A DNA stretch of 64,000 nt, taken from Hyphomicrobiales bacterium (GTDB lineage: Bacteria; Pseudomonadota; Alphaproteobacteria; Rhizobiales; Ancalomicrobiaceae). Position numbers and translations under genes: made by a program. The stretch spans positions 1-64,000 of the forward strand of contig JAJTBO010000009.1 in NCBI GenBank assembly GCA_021286855.1, read 5' to 3'. Of the stretch, positions 36,592 to 45,606 are shown one piece after another (the stretch's first letter is position 1; each line of letters begins with the position of its first letter). The notes under the pieces are model-generated. The model saw only the letters and a list, made by a program, of their open reading frames with translations. It did no database searches and was not told where the DNA came from.

Positions 36592-37661
36592 GGGTTCGCT
36601 CCTCGCAGAGGGGAAGGCGCCGGCGCGCCCGGGGTCGGGGCGCCGAAGGGTTTCGCCGGGGTGGGGAGGGCGGTCTTCGAAGGACGGTGGCCGCCGGGTC
36701 CGGTCCAGTGGTCGTATTTGTCGGTGTCGCCGGGCTTGGCGTCGAAGCAGGTCGGGGAGATCACCGGCCGGCCCTTGGCCAACAGATCGCCGACGGTGAC
36801 GAAGCGGTAGCCCTTCTTCTCCAGCCCGTCGAGGAGGCGCGGCAGCGCCTCGCCGGTGTGGAAGCCGCGGCCGTTGGCGTGGGCGAGCACGATCGAGCCG
36901 GGGCGGACGCCGGCGAGCGTTTCGCCGACGATGGCGGCGGCGGAGGTGAAGGGCGAGGGGTCGCCGGTCGAGACGTCCCACTGGATCGCCGCCATGCCGG
37001 CGGCGTTGACCGCGCTCATCGAGCGGGGGTCGCAGGCGCCGAAGGGAAAGCGCAGGAAGCGCGACGGCTTCGTCCAGCCTTCTGCGCGGAAGGCGGCTTC
37101 GGGGGCGAGGATCTCGCGGGCGAGGCGCTCGTCGTCGACCGTGCGCAGATTGGCGTGGGTCCAGGTGTGGTTGGCGATCTCGAAGCGCGGATCGGCGGCG
37201 AGCTCGCGGAATCGGTCGGGATGGGTCAGCGCCCAGTGGCCACCGACGAAGAAGGTCGCCGGCACGCCGCGCCGGCGCAGCGTGTCGACGATCTCGCCGT
37301 CGTAGCCTGCGACCTCGTTCGAGGTCTCGCAGAGATCGAAGGTGAGGGCGACGAGCTTTTCGCCCGGCGGCAGCTCGACGCGCCGCACCGATCCGGCGAG
37401 GCCGGGGGGAAGCGGCGGCGCGGCCGGCAGCGCGGTGAAATCGGGAACCGCGACGCGGGCCTCCGGCGCGCCCTTGCGGATCGTCTTCTCGCGCGGCGTC
37501 CAGGGGCGCGGCGCGGCGTCGGCGGCGGGCGCAGCGGCGGGCGCGGGCGTTTCCGCGCGCGCCGGCGGCGCGGCGAGGAGGAGGGCGAGAAGGAGCGCGA
37601 ACGGAGCGGCCGGGAAGGACAAGGGGAGCGGTCCGAGAGAGGCGGCGAATCGCCCCGACAT
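36588..37661 (-). CDS. Exported polysaccharide deacetylase (NodB-homology)
   Basis: A 357-residue protein with a signal peptide (about residues 1-36, ending AARAET-like) and a Pro/Ala linker, then a NodB domain. Catalytic Asp is in LTFDLCETSNEV, the metal-binding His pair in NHTWTHANLR, and the lower motifs are RFPFGACD and VLAHANGRG. It probably deacetylates a cell-wall or surface polysaccharide in the periplasm. No Shine-Dalgarno is visible at the start, which lies only 39 bases from the divergent extensin-family start. The C-terminus is Pro-rich. Confidence 0.87.
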   Translation of the reverse strand: MSGRFAASLGPLPLSFPAAPFALLLALLLAAPPARAETPAPAAAPAADAAPRPWTPREKTIRKGAPEARVAVPDFTALPAAPPLPPGLAGSVRRVELPPGEKLVALTFDLCETSNEVAGYDGEIVDTLRRRGVPATFFVGGHWALTHPDRFRELAADPRFEIANHTWTHANLRTVDDERLAREILAPEAAFRAEGWTKPSRFLRFPFGACDPRSMSAVNAAGMAAIQWDVSTGDPSPFTSAAAIVGETLAGVRPGSIVLAHANGRGFHTGEALPRLLDGLEKKGYRFVTVGDLLAKGRPVISPTCFDAKPGDTDKYDHWTGPGGHRPSKTALPTPAKPFGAPTPGAPAPSPLRGANP

Positions 37662-37700
37662 TAACGAAAGCTTTCCGGATCCGCGCGCATTGTCGATATC

Positions 37701-38504
37701 ATGAAGCGTATCTTGTACCCTGCGTTCGTCTTCGGCCTCTCCGCCGTGCTCGGCGGCTGCTCCCTCTTCGGGTGGGGCGGCCCCAAGCGTGCGGCCTGGC
37801 GCAGCCAGGCCGAGAACCAGTGCCTCGCCGCCGGCGAGGTGCGTCCCTCCGACGACGTCCGCCCGATCGGCGAGGTCGACGGGCCGGGCGCCTGCGGCGC
37901 GGATCGGCCGTTCAAGGTGACGGCGCTCGGGCGCGACCGGCGCATTCCGCTCAACGAACGGACGGCGATGAACTGCCCGCTGGTGGCGGCGACCGACAAT
38001 TGGTTGGAGCGGGTCGTCCAGCCGGCGGCGGAGGCCTTCTTCGGCCAGCCGGTGGTCGGGGTCGAGCACATGGGCACCTACAGCTGCCGCTCGATCGCCG
38101 GCAGCCGCTACATGTCCGAACACGCCTACATGAACGCCATCGACGTCTCCGGCTTCAAGCTCGCCGACGGCCGCACCGTGCGGGTGAAGGGCGGTTGGCG
38201 CTCGGCCGACGCGTCGGAGGCGAATTTCCTGAGGACCGTCGGCGGGCAGGCCTGCGACGACTTCACCACGGTGCTCGGTCCGGCGTCCGGGGCGGCGCAT
38301 CAGGATCATCTCCACCTCGATCTCGCCCGCCATTCGAAGGGCCGCCGGGTCTGCCGTGGCGGCGACGAGCCGGTGCCGGACGGCGGCCGGCTGTTCTCCT
38401 TCTTCAAGGACGACACGGTGTTTCCGGCCGATCGCGCCGACGTCACCGGGTCGTTGCCCGGCGAGGATGGGCTCGAAGCGCCGATGAACCTCCTCGACAA
38501 ATGA
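37701..38504 (+). CDS. Extensin-like family lipoprotein (peptidase M15-like fold)
   Basis: A 267-residue protein with a lipoprotein signal (LGGC, Cys20) and an extensin-like C-terminal domain. SEHAYMNAIDVSGF and HQDHLHLDL carry the His/Asp ligands of the related D-Ala-D-Ala peptidase fold (pattern SxHxxxxAxD...HxH). A role on peptidoglycan is likely from that resemblance and from the divergent deacetylase. No Shine-Dalgarno precedes the ATG. Confidence 0.85.
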   Translation: MKRILYPAFVFGLSAVLGGCSLFGWGGPKRAAWRSQAENQCLAAGEVRPSDDVRPIGEVDGPGACGADRPFKVTALGRDRRIPLNERTAMNCPLVAATDNWLERVVQPAAEAFFGQPVVGVEHMGTYSCRSIAGSRYMSEHAYMNAIDVSGFKLADGRTVRVKGGWRSADASEANFLRTVGGQACDDFTTVLGPASGAAHQDHLHLDLARHSKGRRVCRGGDEPVPDGGRLFSFFKDDTVFPADRADVTGSLPGEDGLEAPMNLLDK

Positions 38505-38583
38505 CGGCGTCGTCGCGCCGACACCCGCAGGGGCGAGGATGGCGCGATCGAGGTCGACTTCGGGATAGGGGAGGGCCGGGCGC

Positions 38584-39849
38584 ATGACGGCGATGGCGAA
38601 GTTCGAGACCGGTCGGGCGGCGGCCCTGGCGCTCAGGCCCGACGAGCCGGTCTATTGCTTCCGTCCGGCGGTCCTGACGCGCGACGTGACGACCTTCCTC
38701 GACGCCTTTCCCGGCAAGACCGCCTATGCGGTCAAGACCAACGGCGAGCCCTTCGTGCTGGAGACGGTGGCGCGGGCCGGCGTGACGTGCTTCGACGTCG
38801 CCTCGCGGGCGGAGTTCGAGGCGGTCCGGGCGGTCGCGCCGTCGGCCGAGCAGCTCTACATGCATCCGGTCAAGGCGATGTCGGACATCCGCCGGGCGCT
38901 CGAGGGCTACGGCATCCGCACCATGGCGCTCGATCATCCCGACGAGTTCGAGAAGATCCGGCTGGCGGTCCAGGCGCTCGATCTCGATCCGGCCGCGATC
39001 TCCCTCTTCGTCCGCATCGCCACCCGCGGGCATGCCGCCTACGAGCTCTCCAAGAAGTTCGGTGCGGCGCCGCGCGAGGCGGCGGAGCTGTTGCAGCGGG
39101 TCGATCGCGCCGGGTTCCGCGCCGGCCTCTGTTTCCACGTCGGCAGCCAGGTCGAGGAGATCTCGACCTATGACGCGGCGCTGGCGCTGGCGGCCTCGGT
39201 CCGGCGTCAGGCCGGCGTGCCGCTCTGCGGGCTCGACGTCGGCGGCGGCTTCCCGGCGCCCTATGGGCGGGATCCGCGCGGTCCGGATCGGTCGGTGCCG
39301 GATCCGGCGCGGCTCGTCCGCGATCTCGCGGCGGACGTCGCGCGGCACGGGTTCGACGACGTGGCGCTGGTCGCCGAGCCGGGGCGGGTGATGGTGGCGC
39401 GGTCGTTGTCGGTGATCGTCCGGGTGCTGCTGCGCGACGGCAAGCGGATCCACATCAACGACGGCATCTGGGGGTCGTTGTCGGACAGTTGGACCGGCAA
39501 GATCACCCTGCCGGCGCGATTGATCCCGGATCCGGCGCGCAAGCGGCGGGTCGGCGATCCGAAGCGGCTGGAGGACTTCCGGGTCCTCGGCGCGACCTGC
39601 GATTCGGTCGACATCCTGTCGCGGCCGTTCTGGCTGCCTTCGACGGTCGACACCGGCGACTTCATCGAGATCGGCCACATCGGGGCCTATTCGCTGTCGC
39701 TTCGGACGCGCTTCAACGGCTTTCATCCGGACACGTTCGTCGAGGTCGAACACGCCTTCGAGGACGATCCGGACGGGCTCGAGGGCTTCGCCACGGTCGA
39801 AACCTGGGGCGAACCGACGCCGGAGGCGGTCGCCGGCGAAGACGTCTGA
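38584..39849 (+). CDS. Type III PLP-dependent decarboxylase (ornithine/diamino acid)
   Basis: A 421-residue alanine-racemase-fold decarboxylase. PLP-lysine is Lys51 in YAVKTN; FHVGSQ and GLDVGGGFP bind the cofactor, EPGR holds the phosphate, and the partner-subunit Cys lies in GATCDSVD, as in eukaryote-type ornithine decarboxylases. It should make putrescine from ornithine, or a related diamine. GGGGAGGG precedes the ATG; a second ATG nine bases on is possible. It follows the extensin gene by 79 bases. Lysine or arginine as substrate cannot be excluded. Confidence 0.87.
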   Translation: MTAMAKFETGRAAALALRPDEPVYCFRPAVLTRDVTTFLDAFPGKTAYAVKTNGEPFVLETVARAGVTCFDVASRAEFEAVRAVAPSAEQLYMHPVKAMSDIRRALEGYGIRTMALDHPDEFEKIRLAVQALDLDPAAISLFVRIATRGHAAYELSKKFGAAPREAAELLQRVDRAGFRAGLCFHVGSQVEEISTYDAALALAASVRRQAGVPLCGLDVGGGFPAPYGRDPRGPDRSVPDPARLVRDLAADVARHGFDDVALVAEPGRVMVARSLSVIVRVLLRDGKRIHINDGIWGSLSDSWTGKITLPARLIPDPARKRRVGDPKRLEDFRVLGATCDSVDILSRPFWLPSTVDTGDFIEIGHIGAYSLSLRTRFNGFHPDTFVEVEHAFEDDPDGLEGFATVETWGEPTPEAVAGEDV

Positions 39850-40104
39850 GGCAGGCTGCGAACGAGGCCGAAAACGCGAGTCGGCGGAATCGCTTGAGGG
39901 GAAGGGCGGAGACTTCTCTTCGGTTCGCTGCGACGCCGGGCGAAGACGGCGCGAGAGTTCGCGCGAAGACCGGCGGAAAGACGAGTCCGACGAATCGGTT
40001 GGGGCGATCCGTGGACACATCGAGTCGCGCGCGAAGGCGCGACGGCCGCGGCTCGAGGACCGGCCCCAAGTTCTTGATCGCGTAAGGAATTGCGGCGGCG
40101 ACGC

Positions 40105-41772
40105 TCAGACGCCGCCGGTGCGGGCGCGTTCGGTCGCCCAGGCGCCGACGAGCCCGATGGCGAGGGCGGAGACGATTCCGACGGCGGCCGCGGGATCGGC
40201 GAGCGCGGCCGGCCGATCGAAGAGGGCGGTGCGGTCGACGAGGCCGACGATCGTGCCGAGATCGGCGGCGGCGAGGGCGCGGACGACGGCGAGCACGGCG
40301 GCGAGCGGGGCGAGCGGGACGAGCCGCCGGAGCAGCGCTTCGCGCCGCGCCGGTGGGGCGACGGACCCGGCCGGCTCGCGCGGCGCGCGACCGAGCAGCA
40401 ACAGGGCGGCGGGCAGTCCGACGGCGGCGACGGCGGCGGCCAGCGTCGCGATCCAGGCGCCGGCCTCGACGCCGAGGTCGTCGGCGAAGAGGCGGACGGC
40501 GAAGGCGACGGTCGGGGCGGGCAGGGCGGCGGCGGCGGCGAGGACGGCGGCGGCGGCTCGGCGGCGGTTCGGCTCGGCGGGATCGAACGCGAGGACGAGG
40601 GCGATCGCGGCGAGGAAGGCGAGGAGGCCGGCGAGGCCGGCCCGCAGGAGTTCTTCGGTCGCGACGACGAAGCGCTCGGCGCGCAGATCGAAGCCGGCGA
40701 CGGCGGCCTGGAGCGCGACGACGCCGATGATCGCGGCGATCAGGACGAACGGCGTCAGCCAGATCAGGGCGGGTCCGATCGGTCGACCCCGTTCGGCCCA
40801 GGGCCATCGCGGCGCGACGGTCGGGGGAGGGGTCGCGCTGCGGACGGCGAGGCCGACGAGGGGGGCGGCGATCGCGACGGCGACGACCCCGGCCAGAAGC
40901 GCGCCGGCGGCGGCGGTGGGGAAGTCGACGCCGGCGACGATGCGGTGGCGCATCCAGGCGCCGAACCGATGGCCGGCGTCGCTCGCGCCGATCAGCCGGG
41001 CGATCGCGAGGTCGTCGAGCAGACGGGCGAAGACGACGACGCCGGCGATCGCGAACCCCGGAGCGACGGCGGGCAGTGAGACATGGACGATCCGTTCGCG
41101 GATCGACAGACCGAGATCGCGGGCGGCCTCCAACCGACGCGGGTCGATGCGGCGGGTCGCCACCCATCCGAGGATCAGGGCGAAGGGCATGCCGACGAAG
41201 ATCTCGGCGACGTCGGCGAGGCGATCGCTCGGCGGCAGGCCGAAGACGGCGGCGAGACGGACGAAGGCGGAGGCCCACAGCGGCGGGGGCAGGCCGAGCG
41301 GCGCGATCGCCAGGGTTAAGACGACGAAGCGGGCGCGGGGGCCCAATCGGGTCAGGGCGACGCCGAAGGCGAAGGCGACGGCGAGCGAGAGGCAGGTCTC
41401 GCCGGCGAGCTCGACGACGATCGGAGCGATGTGGGGAAGGTCGGCGAGGAGGCTGCGCCAGGGGGCGAGACCATGGACGCGCCGTGGCGGCGGCATGGTG
41501 GCGTCGAGCTCGGCGATATGCGCGCCGGTGGCGCGAATTTCGGCGTCGAGGGCGAACCGCGCCTCGCCGAGGCCGGCCGTCTCCCAGGCGCGGATCAGGC
41601 TGCGGCGTTCGGCGAGCAGATCGAGGAGGCGGTGGGTGGTGACCGGATCGGCGGTGATCCAGGTCTCGGTCGAACGGACGACGAGGGCGGAAAAGAGCGT
41701 CAGCGCCACGAGGGCGGTGAACGCCGAGGCGATCCGCACGGCGAGAGTGGGGGGGCGAGGCGCGCGTGTCAC
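40105..41772 (-). CDS. Fused ABC permease (two permease halves), divergent
   Basis: A 555-residue, Ala/Leu-rich membrane protein with about twelve hydrophobic segments, the size of FbpB/ThiP-type double permeases. The first half keeps an EAA loop (EAARDLGLSIRERIVHVSLP). The second half has no recognisable EAA motif where it should contact the ATPase. It starts at GTG, overlapping the ATPase-homologue stop (GTGA), with GGAGACC upstream, so the two are translated together. No binding-protein gene is adjacent. It may be decaying or have a non-transport role; the intact 555-codon frame argues for retention. Confidence 0.75.
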   Translation of the reverse strand: MTRAPRPPTLAVRIASAFTALVALTLFSALVVRSTETWITADPVTTHRLLDLLAERRSLIRAWETAGLGEARFALDAEIRATGAHIAELDATMPPPRRVHGLAPWRSLLADLPHIAPIVVELAGETCLSLAVAFAFGVALTRLGPRARFVVLTLAIAPLGLPPPLWASAFVRLAAVFGLPPSDRLADVAEIFVGMPFALILGWVATRRIDPRRLEAARDLGLSIRERIVHVSLPAVAPGFAIAGVVVFARLLDDLAIARLIGASDAGHRFGAWMRHRIVAGVDFPTAAAGALLAGVVAVAIAAPLVGLAVRSATPPPTVAPRWPWAERGRPIGPALIWLTPFVLIAAIIGVVALQAAVAGFDLRAERFVVATEELLRAGLAGLLAFLAAIALVLAFDPAEPNRRRAAAAVLAAAAALPAPTVAFAVRLFADDLGVEAGAWIATLAAAVAAVGLPAALLLLGRAPREPAGSVAPPARREALLRRLVPLAPLAAVLAVVRALAAADLGTIVGLVDRTALFDRPAALADPAAAVGIVSALAIGLVGAWATERARTGGV

Positions 41773-42863
41773 GACGGTCTCCGCGGCGCGCGATGGATCC
41801 AGACGTCGTCGGCCTCGACGGCGAGCGCTGTGCGGCCGGCGAGGGCGAGGCCACGCAGGCCCCGCTCCGGGCGGGAGACGACGAGCCTCTGGCCGCCGAC
41901 GGTGAAGACGAGACGGACGGCGGCGCCTTCCAGGCGGCGCTCGACGAAGTCGGCCTCGAAGCGGACGCCGAGACGGGGGTCGGCGGCCGCCGCCTCGGTG
42001 AGGTCGACGCGCTCGGGGCGGAACCCGACGACGACGGCCTCGCCGGGGGCGACGACCTCGCGCAACACGCCGCGAACCTCGCCGATCGGCGTCTCGACGC
42101 GGGCGAAGCCGCCGTCGAGGCCGAGCAGCCGGCCGGGCAGGAGGTCGGCTTCGCCGGCGAGGACCGCCGCGGCCGGCGAGGCGGGATGCGACCAGATCCG
42201 ATCCGGCGTGTCGAGCTGGAGGAGCCGATCGGCTTCGAAGAGCGCCACTCGATCGGCGTGGGCGAGGGCCTCGCGGGGATCGTCGCAGCGTTCGAGCACG
42301 GCGCAGGGGGCGTCGCGGCGCATCGCGTCGAAGGCGTCGCGCAGGGCGCGCCGCTCGCCGACCGGCGCGCCGAGGAAGGGGCGATCGAGCAACAGGACCG
42401 CCGGCCGGCCGGCGAGGGCGCGCAACAGCGCGACGCGCGCGGCTTCGGTCGGGGCGAGCGTGTTCGGTCGACGTTCGGCGAGGCCGGCGAGACCGTGCCG
42501 GGCGAGCAGGTCGAGGGCGCGGGCGCGGCGCTCCCGCCGTTCGGCGATCTCGGCGGGCAGGGCGAAGGCGAGATTGTCGAGGACCGTCGCGGTGGCGAAC
42601 AAGGCGAGGCCGGTCGGCACCCAACGGGTGGGGCGGTCGGCCGGCGGTCGGTCGGTGAGATCGCGGCCGGCGAAGATGACGCGGCCGATGTCGGGGCGTT
42701 CGAAGCCGGCGGCGATGCGGAGCAACGTGAAGGCGGCGCCGTCGCCCGCTTCGAGCAGGGCGACGTGTTCGCCGCGTCCCACCTCGAGGTCGAGGGGGGC
42801 GAGCGGCGGCAGCTCCGGCGCGCGAAGGGAGACGCCCTTCAGGCCGAGTTCGGGGTCGAGCAT
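41769..42863 (-). CDS. Degenerate ABC ATPase-like protein (predicted non-hydrolysing)
   Basis: A 364-residue protein that aligns along its length with FbpC/PotA ATPases, including a C-terminal TOBE region (VVVGFRPERVDL), but all catalytic motifs are altered. The Walker A position reads EAGDGAAFT (Lys to Ala). The signature reads LAPTEAAR in place of LSGGQQQR. Walker B reads LLLDRP (catalytic Glu to Arg), the D-loop reads LGAP, and the H-loop reads ERCDD without the His. The start at 42863 has GAGGACG; an ATG 15 bases upstream is possible. It is coupled to the fused permease. ATP hydrolysis is not expected. Confidence 0.8.
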   Translation of the reverse strand: MLDPELGLKGVSLRAPELPPLAPLDLEVGRGEHVALLEAGDGAAFTLLRIAAGFERPDIGRVIFAGRDLTDRPPADRPTRWVPTGLALFATATVLDNLAFALPAEIAERRERRARALDLLARHGLAGLAERRPNTLAPTEAARVALLRALAGRPAVLLLDRPFLGAPVGERRALRDAFDAMRRDAPCAVLERCDDPREALAHADRVALFEADRLLQLDTPDRIWSHPASPAAAVLAGEADLLPGRLLGLDGGFARVETPIGEVRGVLREVVAPGEAVVVGFRPERVDLTEAAAADPRLGVRFEADFVERRLEGAAVRLVFTVGGQRLVVSRPERGLRGLALAGRTALAVEADDVWIHRAPRRPS

Positions 42864-42983
42864 GGGGCGTCCTCGCATGGGCCTCGCGGAAGCTAGTCGC
42901 AGCCGCCGCGGCCGGCAACCGCGGTCGCTCGATTGAAGCGAGGCGGGCGTCGGACTAGTGTGCCGGCGAGACGGGGAGCCGAG

Positions 42984-43778
42984 ATGGACGGCAGGACGAG
43001 ACACGGCCTCGGCGATGCGATCGAGGAGACGATGGAGAAGACCGAGGCGGCGGGATCGCGTCTGTGGGGCGCGATCGGACGGCTCGCCGACTTCTTCGGC
43101 GACCTGACCGGCGTCGGGCCGTTCTGCGAGACGATCCTCGACCGGATCCGCGAGTGGTGGGCGGGCGATCGCGAGGTCGCCTTCACCGTGGCGCTGGTGT
43201 CGCTCGCCGCCAAGATGGCCAAGGCCGACGGCGTCGTCACCGCCGACGAGGTGGCGATGTTCCGGCGCGTCGTCGAAATTCCGGAGGGCGAGGCGCACAA
43301 CGTCGAACGGCTGTTCGACCTCGCCCGGCGCGACGTCGCCGGTTACGAGGCCCATGCCGGTCGGATCGCGGCGCTGGCCGAAGGCGACGAGGTGTTCCTC
43401 GCCGATGTGCTCACCGGGCTCTTCCACATCGCGGTCGCCGATTCCTATGTCCACGAGGCCGAACTCGCCTTCCTGGAGCGGGTCGGCGAGATCTTCGGCC
43501 TCGATCGGGCGCGGTTCCGGCGGATCGCCGGCGGGTTCGTCCGTCTGAAGGGGGGCGATCCCTACGCCGTGCTCGGCGTCGCGGCGCAGGCGAGCGACGC
43601 CGAGGTCAAGACGGCGTGGCGACGAGCGGTGACGGAGTGCCATCCCGATCGCCACTTCGCGCACGGCCTGCCGCACGAGGCGATGGCGATCCTCAACGAT
43701 CGGCTGGCGGCGTTGAACGCTGCCTGGGAGCAGGTGCGTCTCGAACGCGGCCTCGGCGGGCGAGGAGGGGAGGGGTGA
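42984..43778 (+). CDS. TerB- and J-domain protein (DjlA-like co-chaperone)
   Basis: A 264-residue protein. Residues about 50-175 form a TerB/DjlA helical domain (ALVSLAAKMAKADGVVTADEV, and its repeat ADVLTGLFHIAVADSYVHEAE). Residues about 190-255 form a J domain with the essential HPD in TECHPDRH. DjlA proteins stimulate DnaK. Unlike E. coli DjlA, I see no membrane anchor at the very N-terminus. GGGGAG precedes the start. It overlaps the amidase gene by four bases (GTGA). Confidence 0.88.
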   Translation: MDGRTRHGLGDAIEETMEKTEAAGSRLWGAIGRLADFFGDLTGVGPFCETILDRIREWWAGDREVAFTVALVSLAAKMAKADGVVTADEVAMFRRVVEIPEGEAHNVERLFDLARRDVAGYEAHAGRIAALAEGDEVFLADVLTGLFHIAVADSYVHEAELAFLERVGEIFGLDRARFRRIAGGFVRLKGGDPYAVLGVAAQASDAEVKTAWRRAVTECHPDRHFAHGLPHEAMAILNDRLAALNAAWEQVRLERGLGGRGGEG

Positions 43779-44659
43779 GCGTGTCTTGCGCGACGTCGCC
43801 CGACTTTCCTGCCGACGCGGCGGGCGTCGCGGCGGTCCGGCCGTCGCCCAACCACGGCGAACGGCGCGGGCGGTGGGCGACGAGCGGCCCGGATCTCCTG
43901 CTCCTGCACTATACCGGCATGCCGGCCGGGCGCGGCCTGACGATGGCGGAGCGGGCGATCCGTTGGCTGATCGACCCGCGCTCGGAGGTGTCGGCCCATT
44001 ACGTCGTCGCCGAGGACGGGGCGATCACGCAACTGGTTCCGGAGGCGCGGCGGGCCTGGCACGCCGGGCGGTCGTCCTGGGCCGGCGAGGAGGACGTCAA
44101 TTCCGCCTCGATCGGCATCGAGATCGCCCATCCCGGCCATTGGTGGGATCTCGCCGCGCTCCCGGATCGGCAGGGCGGGGATCCGGCGGAGGTCCATCCC
44201 GGCTACGGCGACTTTCCCGAGGCACAGATCGCGGCGGTGATCGCGCTCGCCCGCGACATCGTCCGGCGACACGGCGTTCCGGCGGATCGGGTGCTGGCGC
44301 ATTCCGACGTCGCGCCGGGGCGCAAGCGCGATCCGGGCGAGCGCTTTCCCTGGCGGCGTCTGGCGGCGGAAGGGATCGGCCTGTGGGTCGAACCGACGCC
44401 GATCGGCGGCGGCGAGACGGGGCGGGCGTTGCAGGTCGGCGAACGGTCGCCGCCGGTGGCGGCCCTGCAGGCGCTGCTCGCCGGTTACGGCTGGGGCGTG
44501 GCGATCGACGGCGTCTATGACGCGGCGACGCGCGACGTGGTCGAGGCGTTTCAGCGCCACTTCCGGCCCGAACGGGTCGACGGAGTGGCCGACCCGTCGA
44601 CGCTGTCGACGTTGCGGCGGCTCCTGGCGCGGCGCGACGTCGGGGAGGTGGTGGCATGA
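43775..44659 (+). CDS. N-acetylmuramoyl-L-alanine amidase (Amidase_2, AmiD-like)
   Basis: A 294-residue protein. The Amidase_2 domain (residues about 30-195) keeps its zinc ligands: His in LLLHYTGM, His in RRAWHAG and Asp/His in LAHSDVAPGRKRDPG. A C-terminal PG_binding_1 domain (residues about 220-285: PVAALQALLAGYGWGV) follows. It cuts between MurNAc and the stem peptide, mainly in wall recycling. No convincing signal peptide is visible, so a cytoplasmic recycling role is possible. It starts at GTG with GGAGG upstream; a second GTG is two codons on. Confidence 0.88.
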   Translation: MSVSCATSPDFPADAAGVAAVRPSPNHGERRGRWATSGPDLLLLHYTGMPAGRGLTMAERAIRWLIDPRSEVSAHYVVAEDGAITQLVPEARRAWHAGRSSWAGEEDVNSASIGIEIAHPGHWWDLAALPDRQGGDPAEVHPGYGDFPEAQIAAVIALARDIVRRHGVPADRVLAHSDVAPGRKRDPGERFPWRRLAAEGIGLWVEPTPIGGGETGRALQVGERSPPVAALQALLAGYGWGVAIDGVYDAATRDVVEAFQRHFRPERVDGVADPSTLSTLRRLLARRDVGEVVA

Positions 44660-45561
44660 GGGGCGCGACGCGGCTCGGTCTGTCCGTGCTTCTCGTCGCG
44701 GTCGCCCCCGCGTTCGGCGACGACGCGGAGGGGACGACGCCGGTCGACGCCGCGGCGGTGGAGGCGCGGGTCGGCGCGGCCTTCGCGGTGGTCGCGTCGC
44801 CGCCGCCGCTCGACCTCGGCTCGGCCCCGGCGACGGCCGAGACCGCGCCCACGCCTCCGGGCGGCGAGGCGCCGGGCCTGCGTGCGACCTCCGAGGAAGC
44901 CTTCGCGCCGCCGGCTGGGGTCGGCGGTTTCGCGCCGAGCGAAGCGGCGCTCGGCTTCGCCGCGCCGGGCGGCGTCGAGACCCCGACCGATCGGGCCTTC
45001 GCCGGCATGCCGCGGCCGATCGCCGTGCCGACGCCGCGGCGGCGGCCGTCGCAGCCGACGGTGGCGGCGCGGGTCGCGGCGATCGACGCGGCCGAGGCGG
45101 TCGGCGCGCCGGAGCGGCTCGCCGAGACGCCGCCGATCCTGGCCGAGGACGGCATCCTCGGTCCGCCGAAGAAGGTGCCGAAAGAGGCCTTGCCCTATCT
45201 GCGGCTGATCGAGCGGGAGGCGGCGAAGAACAAGGTGCCGCTGTGGCTGGCGCTCGGCGTCGGCTGGGTCGAGAGCAAGTACGATCCGCGCCTCAGGGGC
45301 GCGCATTCGGTGATGGGCCTCATGCAGGTGATGCCCTCGACGGCGCGCTTCCAGGGCTACAGGGGCACGAACGACGGTCTGCTCGATCCCGAGACCAACA
45401 TCGTCTGGGGGATGAAGGAGCTCGGCTGGGACTTCGTCGCGGCTAAGGGAGACCCGTGTCTGGCCATCGCCAAGTACAAGGGCGGCATCTCGACGAAGCG
45501 GATTTCACCGGCGGCGGCCGATTATTGCCGCCGGGCGAAGGCGGTCACCGGGATGATCTGA
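44656..45561 (+). CDS. Lytic transglycosylase (SLT domain)
   Basis: A 301-residue exported protein: signal peptide (residues 1-21), a 150-residue Ala/Pro-rich linker, then a C-terminal SLT domain from about 175. The catalytic Glu is in GWVESKYDP, with GLMQVMPSTA and the YKGG region following. It cleaves glycan strands of peptidoglycan, forming 1,6-anhydroMurNAc. It overlaps the amidase by four bases (ATGA). The long disordered linker could let it reach across the wall. Confidence 0.88.
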   Translation: MRGATRLGLSVLLVAVAPAFGDDAEGTTPVDAAAVEARVGAAFAVVASPPPLDLGSAPATAETAPTPPGGEAPGLRATSEEAFAPPAGVGGFAPSEAALGFAAPGGVETPTDRAFAGMPRPIAVPTPRRRPSQPTVAARVAAIDAAEAVGAPERLAETPPILAEDGILGPPKKVPKEALPYLRLIEREAAKNKVPLWLALGVGWVESKYDPRLRGAHSVMGLMQVMPSTARFQGYRGTNDGLLDPETNIVWGMKELGWDFVAAKGDPCLAIAKYKGGISTKRISPAAADYCRRAKAVTGMI

Positions 45562-45606
45562 AGTTCGCCGGCTTGACCCGGCGCGCCCTTTCCCCCATGT
45601 GTCGCC

